64,000 nt of DNA, from NCBI RefSeq assembly GCF_011040385.1, contig NZ_JAAIKB010000004.1, positions 62,001-126,000 on the forward strand, read 5' to 3'. The position numbers and the translations under genes are program-made. The DNA is from Falsiroseomonas algicola. GTDB lineage: Bacteria; Pseudomonadota; Alphaproteobacteria; Acetobacterales; Acetobacteraceae. How positions within the stretch are numbered: position 1 is the stretch's first letter; every line of letters begins with the position of its first letter. Below the pieces are notes generated by a model. The model searched no databases and was not told the origin of the DNA. It was given only the letters and a program-made list of their open reading frames with translations. Shown in pieces: positions 1-8,573 of this stretch.

Positions 1-538
1 CCACCGGTAGCAGCACCGCGATCACCGCGACCGCCGATTTCAGCCCGAAGAAGAGCCAGGACGGCGCCTCCCGCATCCCCCGCACCGCCGCGCGTATGCC
101 ATTCCCGCTGAGGTGGTCCGCCGCCGCCAGCGCGATCCCGATCGCCAGCCCCGCCACCAGGCACCGCGCCACCAGCGCCAGCCGTGCCGGAGGTTCGCTC
201 CCCATCGCCCGCGCCGCCGCCGCCGCCAGCAGCACGAAGCCGCCGAAGCGCAGCCCCGTCCCCAGCGCGCGCATCGGATCCGGCGCCCAGGCCGCGCTCA
301 CCACCGCCCAGGCGCCCAGCGCCACCGCAGCGATCACCACCGGCCCCGGCTTCGGCCAGGGCCATTCCCCCGTCACCCGCCGTCCCGCCACCACCACCGC
401 CAGCAGGCCGAGGCTCGTCACCAGCGCGATGGCCCGGAACTGCAGCACCGCCACCACCGGCACGACCAGCAGCATGACCACGAGCGGCAAGGTCGGGCTG
501 CGCGAAAGCGGGGGGGCAGGCGTCACGCGGGCATCCAT
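1..538 (-). CDS. O-antigen ligase-like polytopic membrane protein (3' part cut by window edge)
   Basis: Reading the reverse strand from an ATG at 536-538 gives 179 codons without a stop, running off the left edge. The translation starts MDARVTPAPPLSRSPTLP and is a chain of hydrophobic helices (about residues 17-50, 66-84, 97-110, 120-138). The stretch ALGAWAVVSAAWAPDP followed by an amphipathic RALGTGLRFGG segment resembles the N-terminal half of O-antigen ligase/polymerase (Wzy_C, RfaL-type) inner-membrane proteins, which join or polymerise surface polysaccharide in the periplasm. That assignment rests on pattern only. The large periplasmic loop that would confirm it lies outside the window. 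The gene is divergent from pyrC, with 133 bp between the two starts. Confidence 0.6.
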   Translation of the reverse strand, partial: MDARVTPAPPLSRSPTLPLVVMLLVVPVVAVLQFRAIALVTSLGLLAVVVAGRRVTGEWPWPKPGPVVIAAVALGAWAVVSAAWAPDPMRALGTGLRFGGFVLLAAAAARAMGSEPPARLALVARCLVAGLAIGIALAAADHLSGNGIRAAVRGMREAPSWLFFGLKSAVAVIAVLLPV

Positions 539-671
539 CGGGCGGTCAGGCGGGGCACAGAGCCACAACCCCCCCGCCCCCGCAAGCAAGCCGCCCCACC
601 CTGCCCCGCGGCGCCAAAACATGGCAGAAGCCCCCACCGGATATCGGCGGCAATCGGGGGATCGAGAGACG

Positions 672-1991
672 ATGGCGCATTACGAGCTGGTGCTGCGCGG
701 CGGCACCTGCGTGCTGCCCTGGGGCGAGCAGGTCACGGATGTCGGGATCCGCGCCGGCCGCATCGCCGCCATCGGCGATCTCTCCCAGGCCCATGCGGAG
801 GAGGAGATCGATTGCCGCGGCCTCCACATCCTGCCCGGCCTGATCGACAGCCACGTCCATCTCCGCGAACCCGGCGACCCCGCGGTCGAGACCATCGAGA
901 CCGGCACCAAGGCCGCCATCCTCGGCGGCCTCACGGCCGTCTTCGACATGCCCAACACCGCGCCCTCCATCACGACGCGGGAGAAGATCGACTGGAAGCG
1001 CGATTTCATCGCCGGCCGCGCCTGGTGCGACATGGGCTTCTATGTCGGCGCGCTGAAGACCAACATTCCCTCGCTGGCCGACCTCGAAGGCCAGCCCAAT
1101 GTCTGCGCCATCAAGGTCTTCGCCGGCAGCTCCACCGGCGATTTGCTGATCGAGGATGATGCGAGCCTGGAGGCCGTGATGCGCAGCGGCCGGCGCCGCA
1201 TCGCCTATCACAGCGAGGACGAGTACCGCCTGCAGGCCCGCCGCCCGAACTACACGACGGGCATGCCGCACCGCATGCATGCCGAATGGCGCGACGTGGA
1301 ATGCGCCTTCCTCGGCACCCGCCGCCTGATGGCGATCGCCCGCAAGACCAACCGCCCCGCCCACATCCTGCATGTCTCGACGGCGGAGGAACTCGGCTAC
1401 CTCAAGGATTACCGCGACCTCTGCACGGTGGAGGTGCTGCTGAACCACCTCACCCAGACGGATGAGGCCTATGACCGCCTCAAGGGCTATGCGGTCATGA
1501 ACCCGCCGATCCGGGATGCGCGGCACATGGAGGCCGCCTGGGCCGCCGTCGCCGATGGCACGGTGGATACGGTCGGCTCCGACCACGCGCCGCACAGCCG
1601 CGCGTCGAAGGAAAAGCCCTGGCCGGAATGCGGCTCGGGCCTCACGGGCGTGCAGACGCTGGTGCCGCTGATGCTGGACCATGTCTCGGCCGGGCGCCTC
1701 TCCCTCTCCCGCCTGACGGACCTGATGGCGGCAGGTCCGGCGCGGGTCTATGGCATGGTGGGCAAGGGGCGGCTCGCCGCCGGCTACGATGCGGACTTCA
1801 CCATCGTGGACATGAAGCGCAGCCGCACGATCGAGGAGAGCTGGATCGTCTCCCCCTGCGGCTGGACGCCCTTCGCCGGGCACCGCTGCACGGGCTGGCC
1901 CGTCATGACCATCCTGCGCGGCCAGGCGGTGATGCGGGAGGATGAGGTGATCGGCACCCCCGCCGGCGCGCCGGTGCGCTTCGCGCCGTAA
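672..1991 (+). CDS. pyrC: Dihydroorotase, class I type
   Basis: This 439-residue amidohydrolase interconverts N-carbamoyl-L-aspartate and dihydroorotate in cytoplasmic pyrimidine synthesis. The metal-binding HxH lies in IDSHVHLREPG (H61, H63), substrate-contact MPNT follows near residue 95, the IKVFAGSSTG segment is where a metal-bridging lysine is usually found, and GSDHAPH near residue 298 carries the catalytic aspartate. The open frame extends upstream to 96, but that extension is Pro/Arg-rich shadow sequence lying over the divergent membrane gene. The ATG at 672 gives the normal N-terminus (MAHYELVLRGG). Homologues in this group are sometimes annotated simply as dihydroorotase-family amidohydrolase, so the exact substrate is likely but not proven. 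Confidence 0.88.
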   Translation: MAHYELVLRGGTCVLPWGEQVTDVGIRAGRIAAIGDLSQAHAEEEIDCRGLHILPGLIDSHVHLREPGDPAVETIETGTKAAILGGLTAVFDMPNTAPSITTREKIDWKRDFIAGRAWCDMGFYVGALKTNIPSLADLEGQPNVCAIKVFAGSSTGDLLIEDDASLEAVMRSGRRRIAYHSEDEYRLQARRPNYTTGMPHRMHAEWRDVECAFLGTRRLMAIARKTNRPAHILHVSTAEELGYLKDYRDLCTVEVLLNHLTQTDEAYDRLKGYAVMNPPIRDARHMEAAWAAVADGTVDTVGSDHAPHSRASKEKPWPECGSGLTGVQTLVPLMLDHVSAGRLSLSRLTDLMAAGPARVYGMVGKGRLAAGYDADFTIVDMKRSRTIEESWIVSPCGWTPFAGHRCTGWPVMTILRGQAVMREDEVIGTPAGAPVRFAP

Positions 1992-2137
1992 GCCGCCGCC
2001 CAGCGCCGCCCGCGGATTGACCGTGCCCTGCCTGTGCTGCGGGCAGGGGCGGATGGCGAGCCGATCGAGGTCATGTCGTCGCGGTTGAGGGTGGTGCGGC
2101 GGGCTGGTAAGGCGCCCTCGGGGATGCGGCGGAGGCT

Positions 2138-4360
2138 ATGGCGATGGCGGAACGAGGCGGCGGCTTTCCCGACTGGGCCGCGCGATTGAAGAGGTCCCTC
2201 GGCCAGGCTCCCGCGGCGCCGGCTTCGGCCGCGCCCCTGCCGATGGTGCCGGATGCCGCGATCGCCCCGTCGTCAGCGCGACCCGAAACGCCGGCCCCAG
2301 GCACGCCGGCGGCGCCGGCTTCAGGCATGCCGGCGGCGCCGGAGCCGCCGCCTTCCACCGGCCTGCTCTCCTTCCTCGCGCCCCCCGTCGCGCCTGACCA
2401 GCCGCGCGCGGCAGCAGCCGCGCCGCCGGCCGCCTCGCCGCTCCTCAACGCCCTCGGCACGGCGCCCGAGGTGCCGATGCCGGGCCTGCTCGCCGCGCTG
2501 GCGCCGGCGGCGGAACCGCCGCCCGCTCCGCAGGCGCCCCTCGCCCCCCCCTTGGCGCGCCCCCCGCTGCCGCCACTGCCAGTCCGGTCGGCCCCACCGC
2601 CGCCCCCGCCCGCGCCCCCGCCGGCACCACCCCCGCCGGCGCCGCCCCCGCCGGCACCGCTGACCACGCTGCTGGCCAGCCTGGCGGCGGAAGCCCCCGC
2701 CCCGGTGCCCGCATCGCCCCTGCTGGGATCGCTCGCGGCGGAGCCGGCGGCCCCCGCCCTGTCGCTGCTGGCATCCCTTGCCACCCCGCCCGCGGAGGAG
2801 GCCCCCGCGGCGCCCGCGCTCGAAGCCCCGGCAAATCCCGCCGAAGCCCTTTCCTCCGACGTCTCGCCCGTCGAAGCACCCGTCGAGGCCCCCATCGAGG
2901 CCACGGAACCCCCGGCGATTCCGGCCATGCCGGCACCCCCGCCGTCGCTGCTCGCCTCCCTGGCCGCCGTGCCACCGGCGGAGCCCGCCCCGCCGCCCGC
3001 GCCCTTCACCGCGCTGCTGGCGGCCCTGGCGGAAGCCACCCCGGCGCCACCCCCCGCACCTCCCGCGCCGCCCTCCGCCGAGGCCCAGGCGATCCTGGCG
3101 CGCCTGCCGGTCCTGGGCGGCGGGCGTGCGGCCCCGCGCCCTGCCCCCGCGCCCGAACCACCGCCGGAGATCGAGACCTGGTCTCTCGGCGCGCCCCTCA
3201 CGGCCCCGTCGCCACCGGACCAGGCACCGGAACCGGAACCGATCGAGGCCGTCGCCGAGCCGCCGCCGCCGATCCCGACGCCCACCGCCACCCTGCCGCC
3301 GCTCCGCCCCATCGCACCGGAAACCTGGGCGATGCTGGCCCCGCTGGCCGCCCCGCCCGCACGCCCGGAACCGGCGGCCGAGCCTCCGCCGATCGAGGCG
3401 CCCGGCATCGAAGCGCCCGGCATCGGGGCGCCCGCCGCGGAGGCGCCTTTCCCGCCGCCCGGATCGCAGGCGCCGGACGCTGAGGCGCCGGAACTTCAGG
3501 CGCCGGAACCTCAGGTGCCCGCCGATCCGGCACCGCCAGCCGCCCCGCCGCCCCTGCCGGTGCCGCCCCCCGTCATGGTGTCGCCGCTGTCACCCGCAGC
3601 GGAACCCGGCCCCGCGCCGGCCGCCGCGCGCCCGGCGGCCAGGGCGGCCCTGCCACCGCCCGACCGCGCCCTGCCCCCACCGCTGCCGGCCTTCGCCGCC
3701 GTCCTGGCCGATCCCGGCGACAGGGAGGCTGTCGCCGCCGCCTATGAAGCGCTCACCGATGCGCCGATGCCGGCCGCCGCGGAGGCGCATGGCACCGAAT
3801 GGCTGGCCATCGAGCGCAGCCTGCGCGATGCCCGGGGCTCCTGGTCGGCCCTCATGCTCGGCGCCAGCGGGGCGCAGGGGCAGGAGATCGCGCTGATCGC
3901 CGCCCGGGCGGCCCGCGCCCAGGGCCTGGCTCCCCGCCTGGTCGCGACGGAGGCGGCGGCCGACCGCCTCAAGGCGATGGAGGCCGGGCTGCGCACCGCC
4001 GGGCTGGCACCCGCCGAGGCCCGCCTCCTGGGCGGCACCATCGGGGCAGAGCCTGGCCGTCCCGGCACCGCGACGCTGGTGCAGGACCTGCTGGAGGAGG
4101 CGCCTGCCTGGGACCTGATGCGCGTCGCCCTGCGCGGCATCATCCCGCCCCTGCTCAACCACGCGACGGCGCTCCTCACCGCGCGAATCCGCTGGCTCGT
4201 GCTCAGCACCCATGCGAGGGGGGAGGAAGCGACCGCGGTGCGGATCCTGGATGGCGCGGGCTGGCGGCTGATGGCGGAACAGCCGGCGGCGCTCGACCTC
4301 TCCACGCCCCGCAAGGCCTACCGCAACGGCACCCAGGTCTGGCGCGGCCCGCTGCCCTGA
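2138..4360 (+). CDS. Giant Pro/Ala-rich protein with C-terminal methyltransferase-like domain
   Basis: The product is 740 residues. Residues 1-25 (MAMAERGGGFPDWAARLKRS) are ordinary. About residues 30-505 are almost only Pro, Ala, Glu and Leu with recurring motifs of the type LLASLA or LLGSLA every 20-50 residues. About residues 510-740 form a folded domain. In that domain SALMLGASGAQGQEIALIAARA looks like a Rossmann glycine loop, and LVLSTHARGEE, then GW, then NGTQVWRGPLP match the C-terminal pattern of FkbM-type SAM-dependent methyltransferases. The substrate is unknown, and acidic SAM-binding residues are not obvious, so the domain may be degenerate. No signal peptide is seen. The frame is real: the low-complexity part keeps third-position G/C, and the C-terminal domain is well formed. 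Confidence 0.7.
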   Translation: MAMAERGGGFPDWAARLKRSLGQAPAAPASAAPLPMVPDAAIAPSSARPETPAPGTPAAPASGMPAAPEPPPSTGLLSFLAPPVAPDQPRAAAAAPPAASPLLNALGTAPEVPMPGLLAALAPAAEPPPAPQAPLAPPLARPPLPPLPVRSAPPPPPPAPPPAPPPPAPPPPAPLTTLLASLAAEAPAPVPASPLLGSLAAEPAAPALSLLASLATPPAEEAPAAPALEAPANPAEALSSDVSPVEAPVEAPIEATEPPAIPAMPAPPPSLLASLAAVPPAEPAPPPAPFTALLAALAEATPAPPPAPPAPPSAEAQAILARLPVLGGGRAAPRPAPAPEPPPEIETWSLGAPLTAPSPPDQAPEPEPIEAVAEPPPPIPTPTATLPPLRPIAPETWAMLAPLAAPPARPEPAAEPPPIEAPGIEAPGIGAPAAEAPFPPPGSQAPDAEAPELQAPEPQVPADPAPPAAPPPLPVPPPVMVSPLSPAAEPGPAPAAARPAARAALPPPDRALPPPLPAFAAVLADPGDREAVAAAYEALTDAPMPAAAEAHGTEWLAIERSLRDARGSWSALMLGASGAQGQEIALIAARAARAQGLAPRLVATEAAADRLKAMEAGLRTAGLAPAEARLLGGTIGAEPGRPGTATLVQDLLEEAPAWDLMRVALRGIIPPLLNHATALLTARIRWLVLSTHARGEEATAVRILDGAGWRLMAEQPAALDLSTPRKAYRNGTQVWRGPLP

Positions 4361-4382
4361 GGCAGCGGCCGGACCCGGTCGG

Positions 4383-4943
4383 TCAGGTTCGGATCTCGGG
4401 CCGGCGCGGTGCCGGGGCGGCGGGCCGGGTCACGGGCGTGGCCGGCGCCGCGGCGGGCGGCGCGACGGCGGGGGGAGCCGCGGCAGGGGGCACAGCAGGG
4501 GGCACAGCCGGGGTCGCCGGCGGGGGCACGATCACCGGCGCCACCTCGATCACCGCGGCGGGCTGGGCCACCGGCGCAACCGGCACCGGGCCCGGCGGGT
4601 CCGCCACCTGGCGGTTGCCGCCGAAGGGCGGGGTGGTCCAGCAATCCACACGGCCGAGGCTCGGCGTGCAATAGGCCTGGGGCGGCGGCGGCCCGGGCGG
4701 CGGCGCGCACCAGCTCTCCCGCCGCTCCAGCCGCACGATCGAACAATCCTGCCCGCTGATCAGCGACGCCACATGATCCACCGGCGTCCTGCCGGTCAAC
4801 ACGATGCTGGCACCGCCCACCACCAGCCCCGGCCCGATCGCCTGTTCGGCGACGCAGCCGCCCAGCAGCAGCGGCAGCGCCCCGATCAGGGCGGCGGCGG
4901 GGCGGTGGGCGAGGCGCGGCGCGGGGGGACGACGGGTCTGCAT
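4383..4943 (-). CDS. Proline-rich outer-membrane lipoprotein of unknown function
   Basis: From the ATG at 4941-4943 the 186-residue product starts MQTRRPPAPRLAHRPAAALI and has a hydrophobic stretch ending in a lipobox (LPLLLGGC), so it should be exported and lipidated. A central region holds four further cysteines (DCSIVRL, SWCAPP, YCTPS, DCWTTP), which could form two disulfides in the periplasm. The last 75 residues are Pro/Ala/Val-rich and probably disordered. An in-frame ATG 33 bp upstream is less likely because it would put charged residues before the signal peptide. The gene converges on the Pro/Ala-rich gene with 22 bp between stops. No function is recognised. Confidence 0.7.
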   Translation of the reverse strand: MQTRRPPAPRLAHRPAAALIGALPLLLGGCVAEQAIGPGLVVGGASIVLTGRTPVDHVASLISGQDCSIVRLERRESWCAPPPGPPPPQAYCTPSLGRVDCWTTPPFGGNRQVADPPGPVPVAPVAQPAAVIEVAPVIVPPPATPAVPPAVPPAAAPPAVAPPAAAPATPVTRPAAPAPRRPEIRT

Positions 4944-5026
4944 GGCGCGAAGCTGCGCCCCCGGGCTTAACGTCACCTGAACACGCCGCTATGGTCCGCC
5001 CCCTGCCGGACCAATGAGGATCGCCC

Positions 5027-5677
5027 GTGCCCGATATCTTCGACGAGGTCGAAGAGGACCTTCGCGCCGACCGTGCCCGCCGCCTCGCGCGGCGCTGGGG
5101 CGGCGTGGCGCTGGGCGTTGCGCTGCTGGCGCTCGCCGCGACCGGCGGCTGGCAGGCCTGGCGCTGGCATCAAGCCAGCACGGCCGCCGCCGCCGCCGGC
5201 ACCTACATGACGCTGCACCGCAATGCGGAACGCGAGGGCGCCGACCTGCCCGCCACCGCCGATGGCTTCGCCGCCCTCGCACGCGAATCCCCCGTGGGCT
5301 ACCGCACCCTGGCCCGCCTGCGCGCCGCCGCGCTGAAGGCCGAGACGGGTGACGCCGCCGGCGCGCTCGCGCTGTGGGAAGCCGTCGCCGCGGATGGCGA
5401 GGCCGACAGCCTCTACCGCGACCTCGCCACCCTGCTGGCCGTCGGCCATGCGCTGGATGCCGGGGATCCCGCCCAGCTCGCCGCCCGCATCGGGCCGCTG
5501 ACCACGGCCGGCAATCCCTGGCAGGCCCCGGCGCGGGAGATCGCGGCGCTCGTCGCCATCCGACGCGGCGACACCGCCGATGCCCGTGCCCGCCTGCAGG
5601 CGCTGGCGACGGACGCCACCGTGTCCCCCACCATGCGGGAACGCGCACAACGGGTTGCCGCGGGGCTCGGAAGCTGA
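5027..5677 (+). CDS. Membrane-anchored TPR protein of the YfgM / TPR_21 family
   Basis: The 216-residue protein has a charged cytoplasmic start (MPDIFDEVEEDLRADRARRLARRW), one transmembrane helix at about residues 27-45 and a periplasmic Ala-rich helical region with TPR-like repeats (GYRTLARLRAAAL, TLLAVGHALDAGDPAQL, EIAALVAIRRGD). This matches the TPR_21/YfgM family, an inner-membrane helper that works near the Sec translocon and periplasmic chaperones. Its stop overlaps the start of the BamB-like gene (TGATG), so the two are translationally coupled. The order yfgM-bamB-der is the same as in many proteobacteria, which supports the assignment. Confidence 0.82.
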   Translation: MPDIFDEVEEDLRADRARRLARRWGGVALGVALLALAATGGWQAWRWHQASTAAAAAGTYMTLHRNAEREGADLPATADGFAALARESPVGYRTLARLRAAALKAETGDAAGALALWEAVAADGEADSLYRDLATLLAVGHALDAGDPAQLAARIGPLTTAGNPWQAPAREIAALVAIRRGDTADARARLQALATDATVSPTMRERAQRVAAGLGS

Positions 5678-7005
5678 TGAACCACTCCCTCACCCGCCGC
5701 GCCGCGCTGCTCGGCGCCGCCGGCCTCCTCGCGGGCTGCGACACCCTCGATGGCATCCTCGGCACCCGCAAGCAGCCGCTGCCGGGCGAACGCCGCAGCG
5801 TGATGCGGCCGGACCCGGAACTGGCCGCCGATGCCGGCCAGGAAGGCCGCGCCGTCAGCCTGCCCGCGCCCCAGCCGCTGGCCGAATGGCCGCAGGCCGG
5901 CGGCCTGCCGAGCCACGCCGCCCCGCATGCGGAAATCGGCGCCGCGCTCCGCCAGGCCTGGCGCAGCTCCATCGGCTACGGCTCCGGCTACCGCCAGCGC
6001 ATCACCAGCGGCCCCGTCATCGCCGGCGGCACGGTCTATGCCGTGGATGCCTATGGCGAGGTCACGGCCCATGCGCTGGATGGCGGTGGCCGCCGCTGGC
6101 GCCGGGACACGGCGCCGGAGGAGGATCGCGACGGCGCCGTGGGCGGCGGCGTCGCGGTGGAAGGCGGCGTCGTCTATGTCGCCACCGGCCAGGCGGAGAT
6201 CCTGGCCCTCTCGCCGGAGGATGGCGCCGTCCGCTGGCGCGTGCGCATCCCGGCCCCCACCCGCGGCGCCCCCACCGTCGCCGGCGGCCGCATCTTCGTC
6301 ACCACGGTGGAGAACCACCTGATCGGCCTCTCCGCCGAGGATGGCCGCCGCCTATGGACCCATCGCGGCGGCGCCCAGGCCACCATCCCGCTCGGCCTGC
6401 CCGCCCCGGCGGTGGAGGGCGAGACCGTCGTCGCCGGCTTCGGCACCGGCGAGATGGCGGCCGTCCGCGCCACCGATGGCCGCCTGCTCTGGCAGGAAGG
6501 CCTCGGCAATGCGGGCGCGACCAGCCTGGCCGACATCGTCGGCATCACCGGGCTGCCGGTGATCGACCGCGGCCGCGTCTTCGCCGCCGGCCTGTCCAAC
6601 ACCACCATCGCCGTCGACCTCCGCAGCGGGCGGCGCCTGTGGGAGCGCGCCTTCGGTGGCGGCAATGGCGTCGCCTCCGCCGGCGACTGGGTCTTCGCCG
6701 TGACCCGGGCCGGTGAGGCCGTGGCCGTCGGCCGGAACGATGGCCGCATCCGCTGGGTGGTGGAACTCGACCCCTCCCCGGAAGGCGGCCGCCGCCGCGA
6801 TGCCGCCCGCTTCGGCCCGCCGCTGCTGGCCGGCGGCCTGATGCTGGTGCCCTCCAGCCGCGGGGAGGTGCTGCAGATCGACCCCGCCGCCGGCACCCTC
6901 GCCGGCCGCATCCCGCTCTCCTCCGGCAGCACCCTGCCGATGGCGGTGGCGGAGGGCACGCTGGTCGTGCTCGGCGATGACGGGACGCTGATGGCGCTGC
7001 GCTGA
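5677..7005 (+). CDS. bamB: BamB-like outer-membrane assembly lipoprotein, PQQ-type beta-propeller
   Basis: The product has 442 residues. The start at 5677 is fixed by the TGATG overlap with the upstream gene; a longer frame beginning at 5374 is an overprint. Residues 1-21 (MNHSLTRRAALLGAAGLLAGC) are a lipoprotein signal with Cys21. The rest is a beta-propeller with repeated blades of the form G..YAVDAYGEVTAHALDGGGRRWR, VYVATGQAEILALSPEDGAVRWR and VFAAGLSNTTIAVDLRSGRRLWE. The family is the BamB subunit of the BAM machine that inserts beta-barrel proteins into the outer membrane. Position between the YfgM-like gene and der fits this role. A generic PQQ-binding-like propeller is the alternative, but no dehydrogenase residues are seen. 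Confidence 0.87.
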   Translation: MNHSLTRRAALLGAAGLLAGCDTLDGILGTRKQPLPGERRSVMRPDPELAADAGQEGRAVSLPAPQPLAEWPQAGGLPSHAAPHAEIGAALRQAWRSSIGYGSGYRQRITSGPVIAGGTVYAVDAYGEVTAHALDGGGRRWRRDTAPEEDRDGAVGGGVAVEGGVVYVATGQAEILALSPEDGAVRWRVRIPAPTRGAPTVAGGRIFVTTVENHLIGLSAEDGRRLWTHRGGAQATIPLGLPAPAVEGETVVAGFGTGEMAAVRATDGRLLWQEGLGNAGATSLADIVGITGLPVIDRGRVFAAGLSNTTIAVDLRSGRRLWERAFGGGNGVASAGDWVFAVTRAGEAVAVGRNDGRIRWVVELDPSPEGGRRRDAARFGPPLLAGGLMLVPSSRGEVLQIDPAAGTLAGRIPLSSGSTLPMAVAEGTLVVLGDDGTLMALR

Positions 7006-7094
7006 GGGTGCCCGCGCCGGGGACGGTGAAACGGGACAGGCGGGCTGGCCGTGCTATAGGCGCGGCCAGCATTTCCTGATCGAACCTGTCCCCC

Positions 7095-8435
7095 ATGCAG
7101 ACCGTCGCCATCCTCGGCCGCCCTAACGTCGGCAAATCCTCCATCTTCAACCGCCTGGCCGGGCGGAAGATCGCGATCGTGGACGACATCCCCGGCGTGA
7201 CCCGCGACCGGAAGGAGGTCGAGGCCGAGATCGGCGGCATCCCCGTGACGCTGATCGACACCGCCGGCCTCGAGGAAGCCGCGCCCGAGACCCTGGCCGG
7301 GCGCATGACGGCCAGCTCCGACGCCGCACTCCGCCAGGCGGACCTCGTCCTCTTCGTCATTGATGCCCGCACGGGCCTCACCGCCGCCGACCGCGCCTTC
7401 GCCAACTGGCTGCGCCGCGCCAGCGTCCCCGTCCTGCTGCTGGCCAACAAGGCCGAAGGCCGGCTTGGCGTGCAGAACGCGCTGGAGGCCTATGAACTCG
7501 GCCTCGGCGATCCCATCCCGGTCAGCGCCGAGCATGGCGACGGCTTCGGCACGCTGCATGACGAGGTGCGCGACCACCTGCAGAAGGAACCGCGCGGCCA
7601 GCGGGGGGAGCGGGAACGCCCGCTGCGCCTTGCCATCGTCGGCCGCCCCAACGCCGGCAAATCCACCCTGCTCAATACCCTGCTGGGCGAGGAGCGGATG
7701 ATCACCGGCCCCGAGCCCGGCCTGACGCGGGACGCCATCGCCGTCCAGATCCGCGACGAAGTGGGCCCCATCCGCCTGGTGGACACCGCCGGCCTCCGCA
7801 AGCAGGCCCGGATCGAGAAGGAGCTGGAGCGGATGTCGACCGGCGCCTCCATCGCCGCGCTGAAGGAGGCGGAGGTGGTGATCCTGGTCATCGACGCCCT
7901 GCTCGGCATGGAGGAGCAGGACCTCCGCATCGCCCGCCTGGCGGAGCGCGAGGGCCGCGCCGTGGTCATCGCCTTCAACAAATGGGACGCGGTGGAGGAC
8001 CGCACCGCCGCCCGCCGCCGGCTGGATGACGTGCTGACCTCCAGCCTCGCGCAGATGAAGGGCATCATGGTCGTGCCGATCTCGGCGGCCAATGGGCGCG
8101 GCATCGACCGCCTGCTGCCCGCCGTGCGCCAAGTGCATGAGACCTGGAACCGCCGCATCGGCACGGGCGAGCTGAACCGCTGGTTCGAGGTGATGAAGGA
8201 CCGCCACCAGCCGCCGCTGGTGGAGGGCAAGCGCATCAAGCTGCGCTACGCCACCATGCCCAAGGCCCGCCCGCCCACCATCGCCGTCTTCGGCACGCGG
8301 GCGGAGCTGCTGCCGGAAGACTATCGCCGCTACCTCGTGAACAGCTTCCGCGAAGCCTTCGACATGCCGGGGGTGCCGATCCGCCTGAATCTGCGCGGGA
8401 CGGACAATCCCTATGCGGAGGGTGGCGAGGAGTAG
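7095..8435 (+). CDS. der: Ribosome biogenesis GTPase Der (EngA)
   Basis: This 446-residue protein has the two tandem GTPase domains unique to Der/EngA. The first P-loop is GRPNVGKSS at residues 8-16 with DTAG near residue 55 and NKAE near residue 117. The second is GRPNAGKST at about 184-192 with DTAG near 230 and NKWD near 296. A KH-like C-terminal domain follows (GELNRWFEVMKDRHQPP to NLRGTDNPYAEGGEE). Der acts on the 50S subunit during assembly and is normally essential. The ATG at 7095 starts immediately with the first G domain, as usual. It lies 89 bp after bamB. Confidence 0.96.
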   Translation: MQTVAILGRPNVGKSSIFNRLAGRKIAIVDDIPGVTRDRKEVEAEIGGIPVTLIDTAGLEEAAPETLAGRMTASSDAALRQADLVLFVIDARTGLTAADRAFANWLRRASVPVLLLANKAEGRLGVQNALEAYELGLGDPIPVSAEHGDGFGTLHDEVRDHLQKEPRGQRGERERPLRLAIVGRPNAGKSTLLNTLLGEERMITGPEPGLTRDAIAVQIRDEVGPIRLVDTAGLRKQARIEKELERMSTGASIAALKEAEVVILVIDALLGMEEQDLRIARLAEREGRAVVIAFNKWDAVEDRTAARRRLDDVLTSSLAQMKGIMVVPISAANGRGIDRLLPAVRQVHETWNRRIGTGELNRWFEVMKDRHQPPLVEGKRIKLRYATMPKARPPTIAVFGTRAELLPEDYRRYLVNSFREAFDMPGVPIRLNLRGTDNPYAEGGEE

Positions 8436-8441
8436 TCGAGC

Positions 8442-8570
8442 CCTGGGGAAGGCTCCGCCTTCCCCAGACCCCATCCGCCAGGGGGGAGACCCCCCTGGAC
8501 CATCGTCAATGGCCTGGGTTCCAAGGGCCCGCTGGCCCTTGGCGGGGGTGCAGGGGGCAGCGCCCCCTGC
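8442..8570. repeat. Dispersed hairpin element, family A (copy 1)
   Basis: The gap between the convergent der and mtnP is filled by four consecutive hairpins with loops of 3-4 nt: CTGGGGAAGGC around TCC (8443-8467), CCAGGGGGG around AGA (8479-8499), CCAAGGGCC around CGCT (8520-8541), and GCAGGGGGC around AGC (8550-8570). The linkers CCCCATCCGCC and GGACCATCGTCA recur, in the opposite orientation, in the copies at 22981-23143 and 32833-32900. As stem-loops between convergent genes they could also terminate both transcripts. Confidence 0.85.
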
Positions 8571-8573
8571 GTG

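Noticed and set aside
96-671. N-terminal extension of the dihydroorotase frame
   Set aside because: It is Pro/Ala/Arg/Ser-rich shadow sequence lying over the reverse-strand membrane protein; the family N-terminus begins at 672.
2071-3423. Gly/Ala/Ser-rich reverse-strand frame of 450 codons
   Set aside because: It is the antisense of the Pro/Ala-rich tract of the 2138-4360 gene and has no independent domain or ribosome site.
6174-8474. 766-codon reverse-strand frame across bamB and der
   Set aside because: It is a high-GC antisense overprint of two clear genes; its translation has no recognisable motif.
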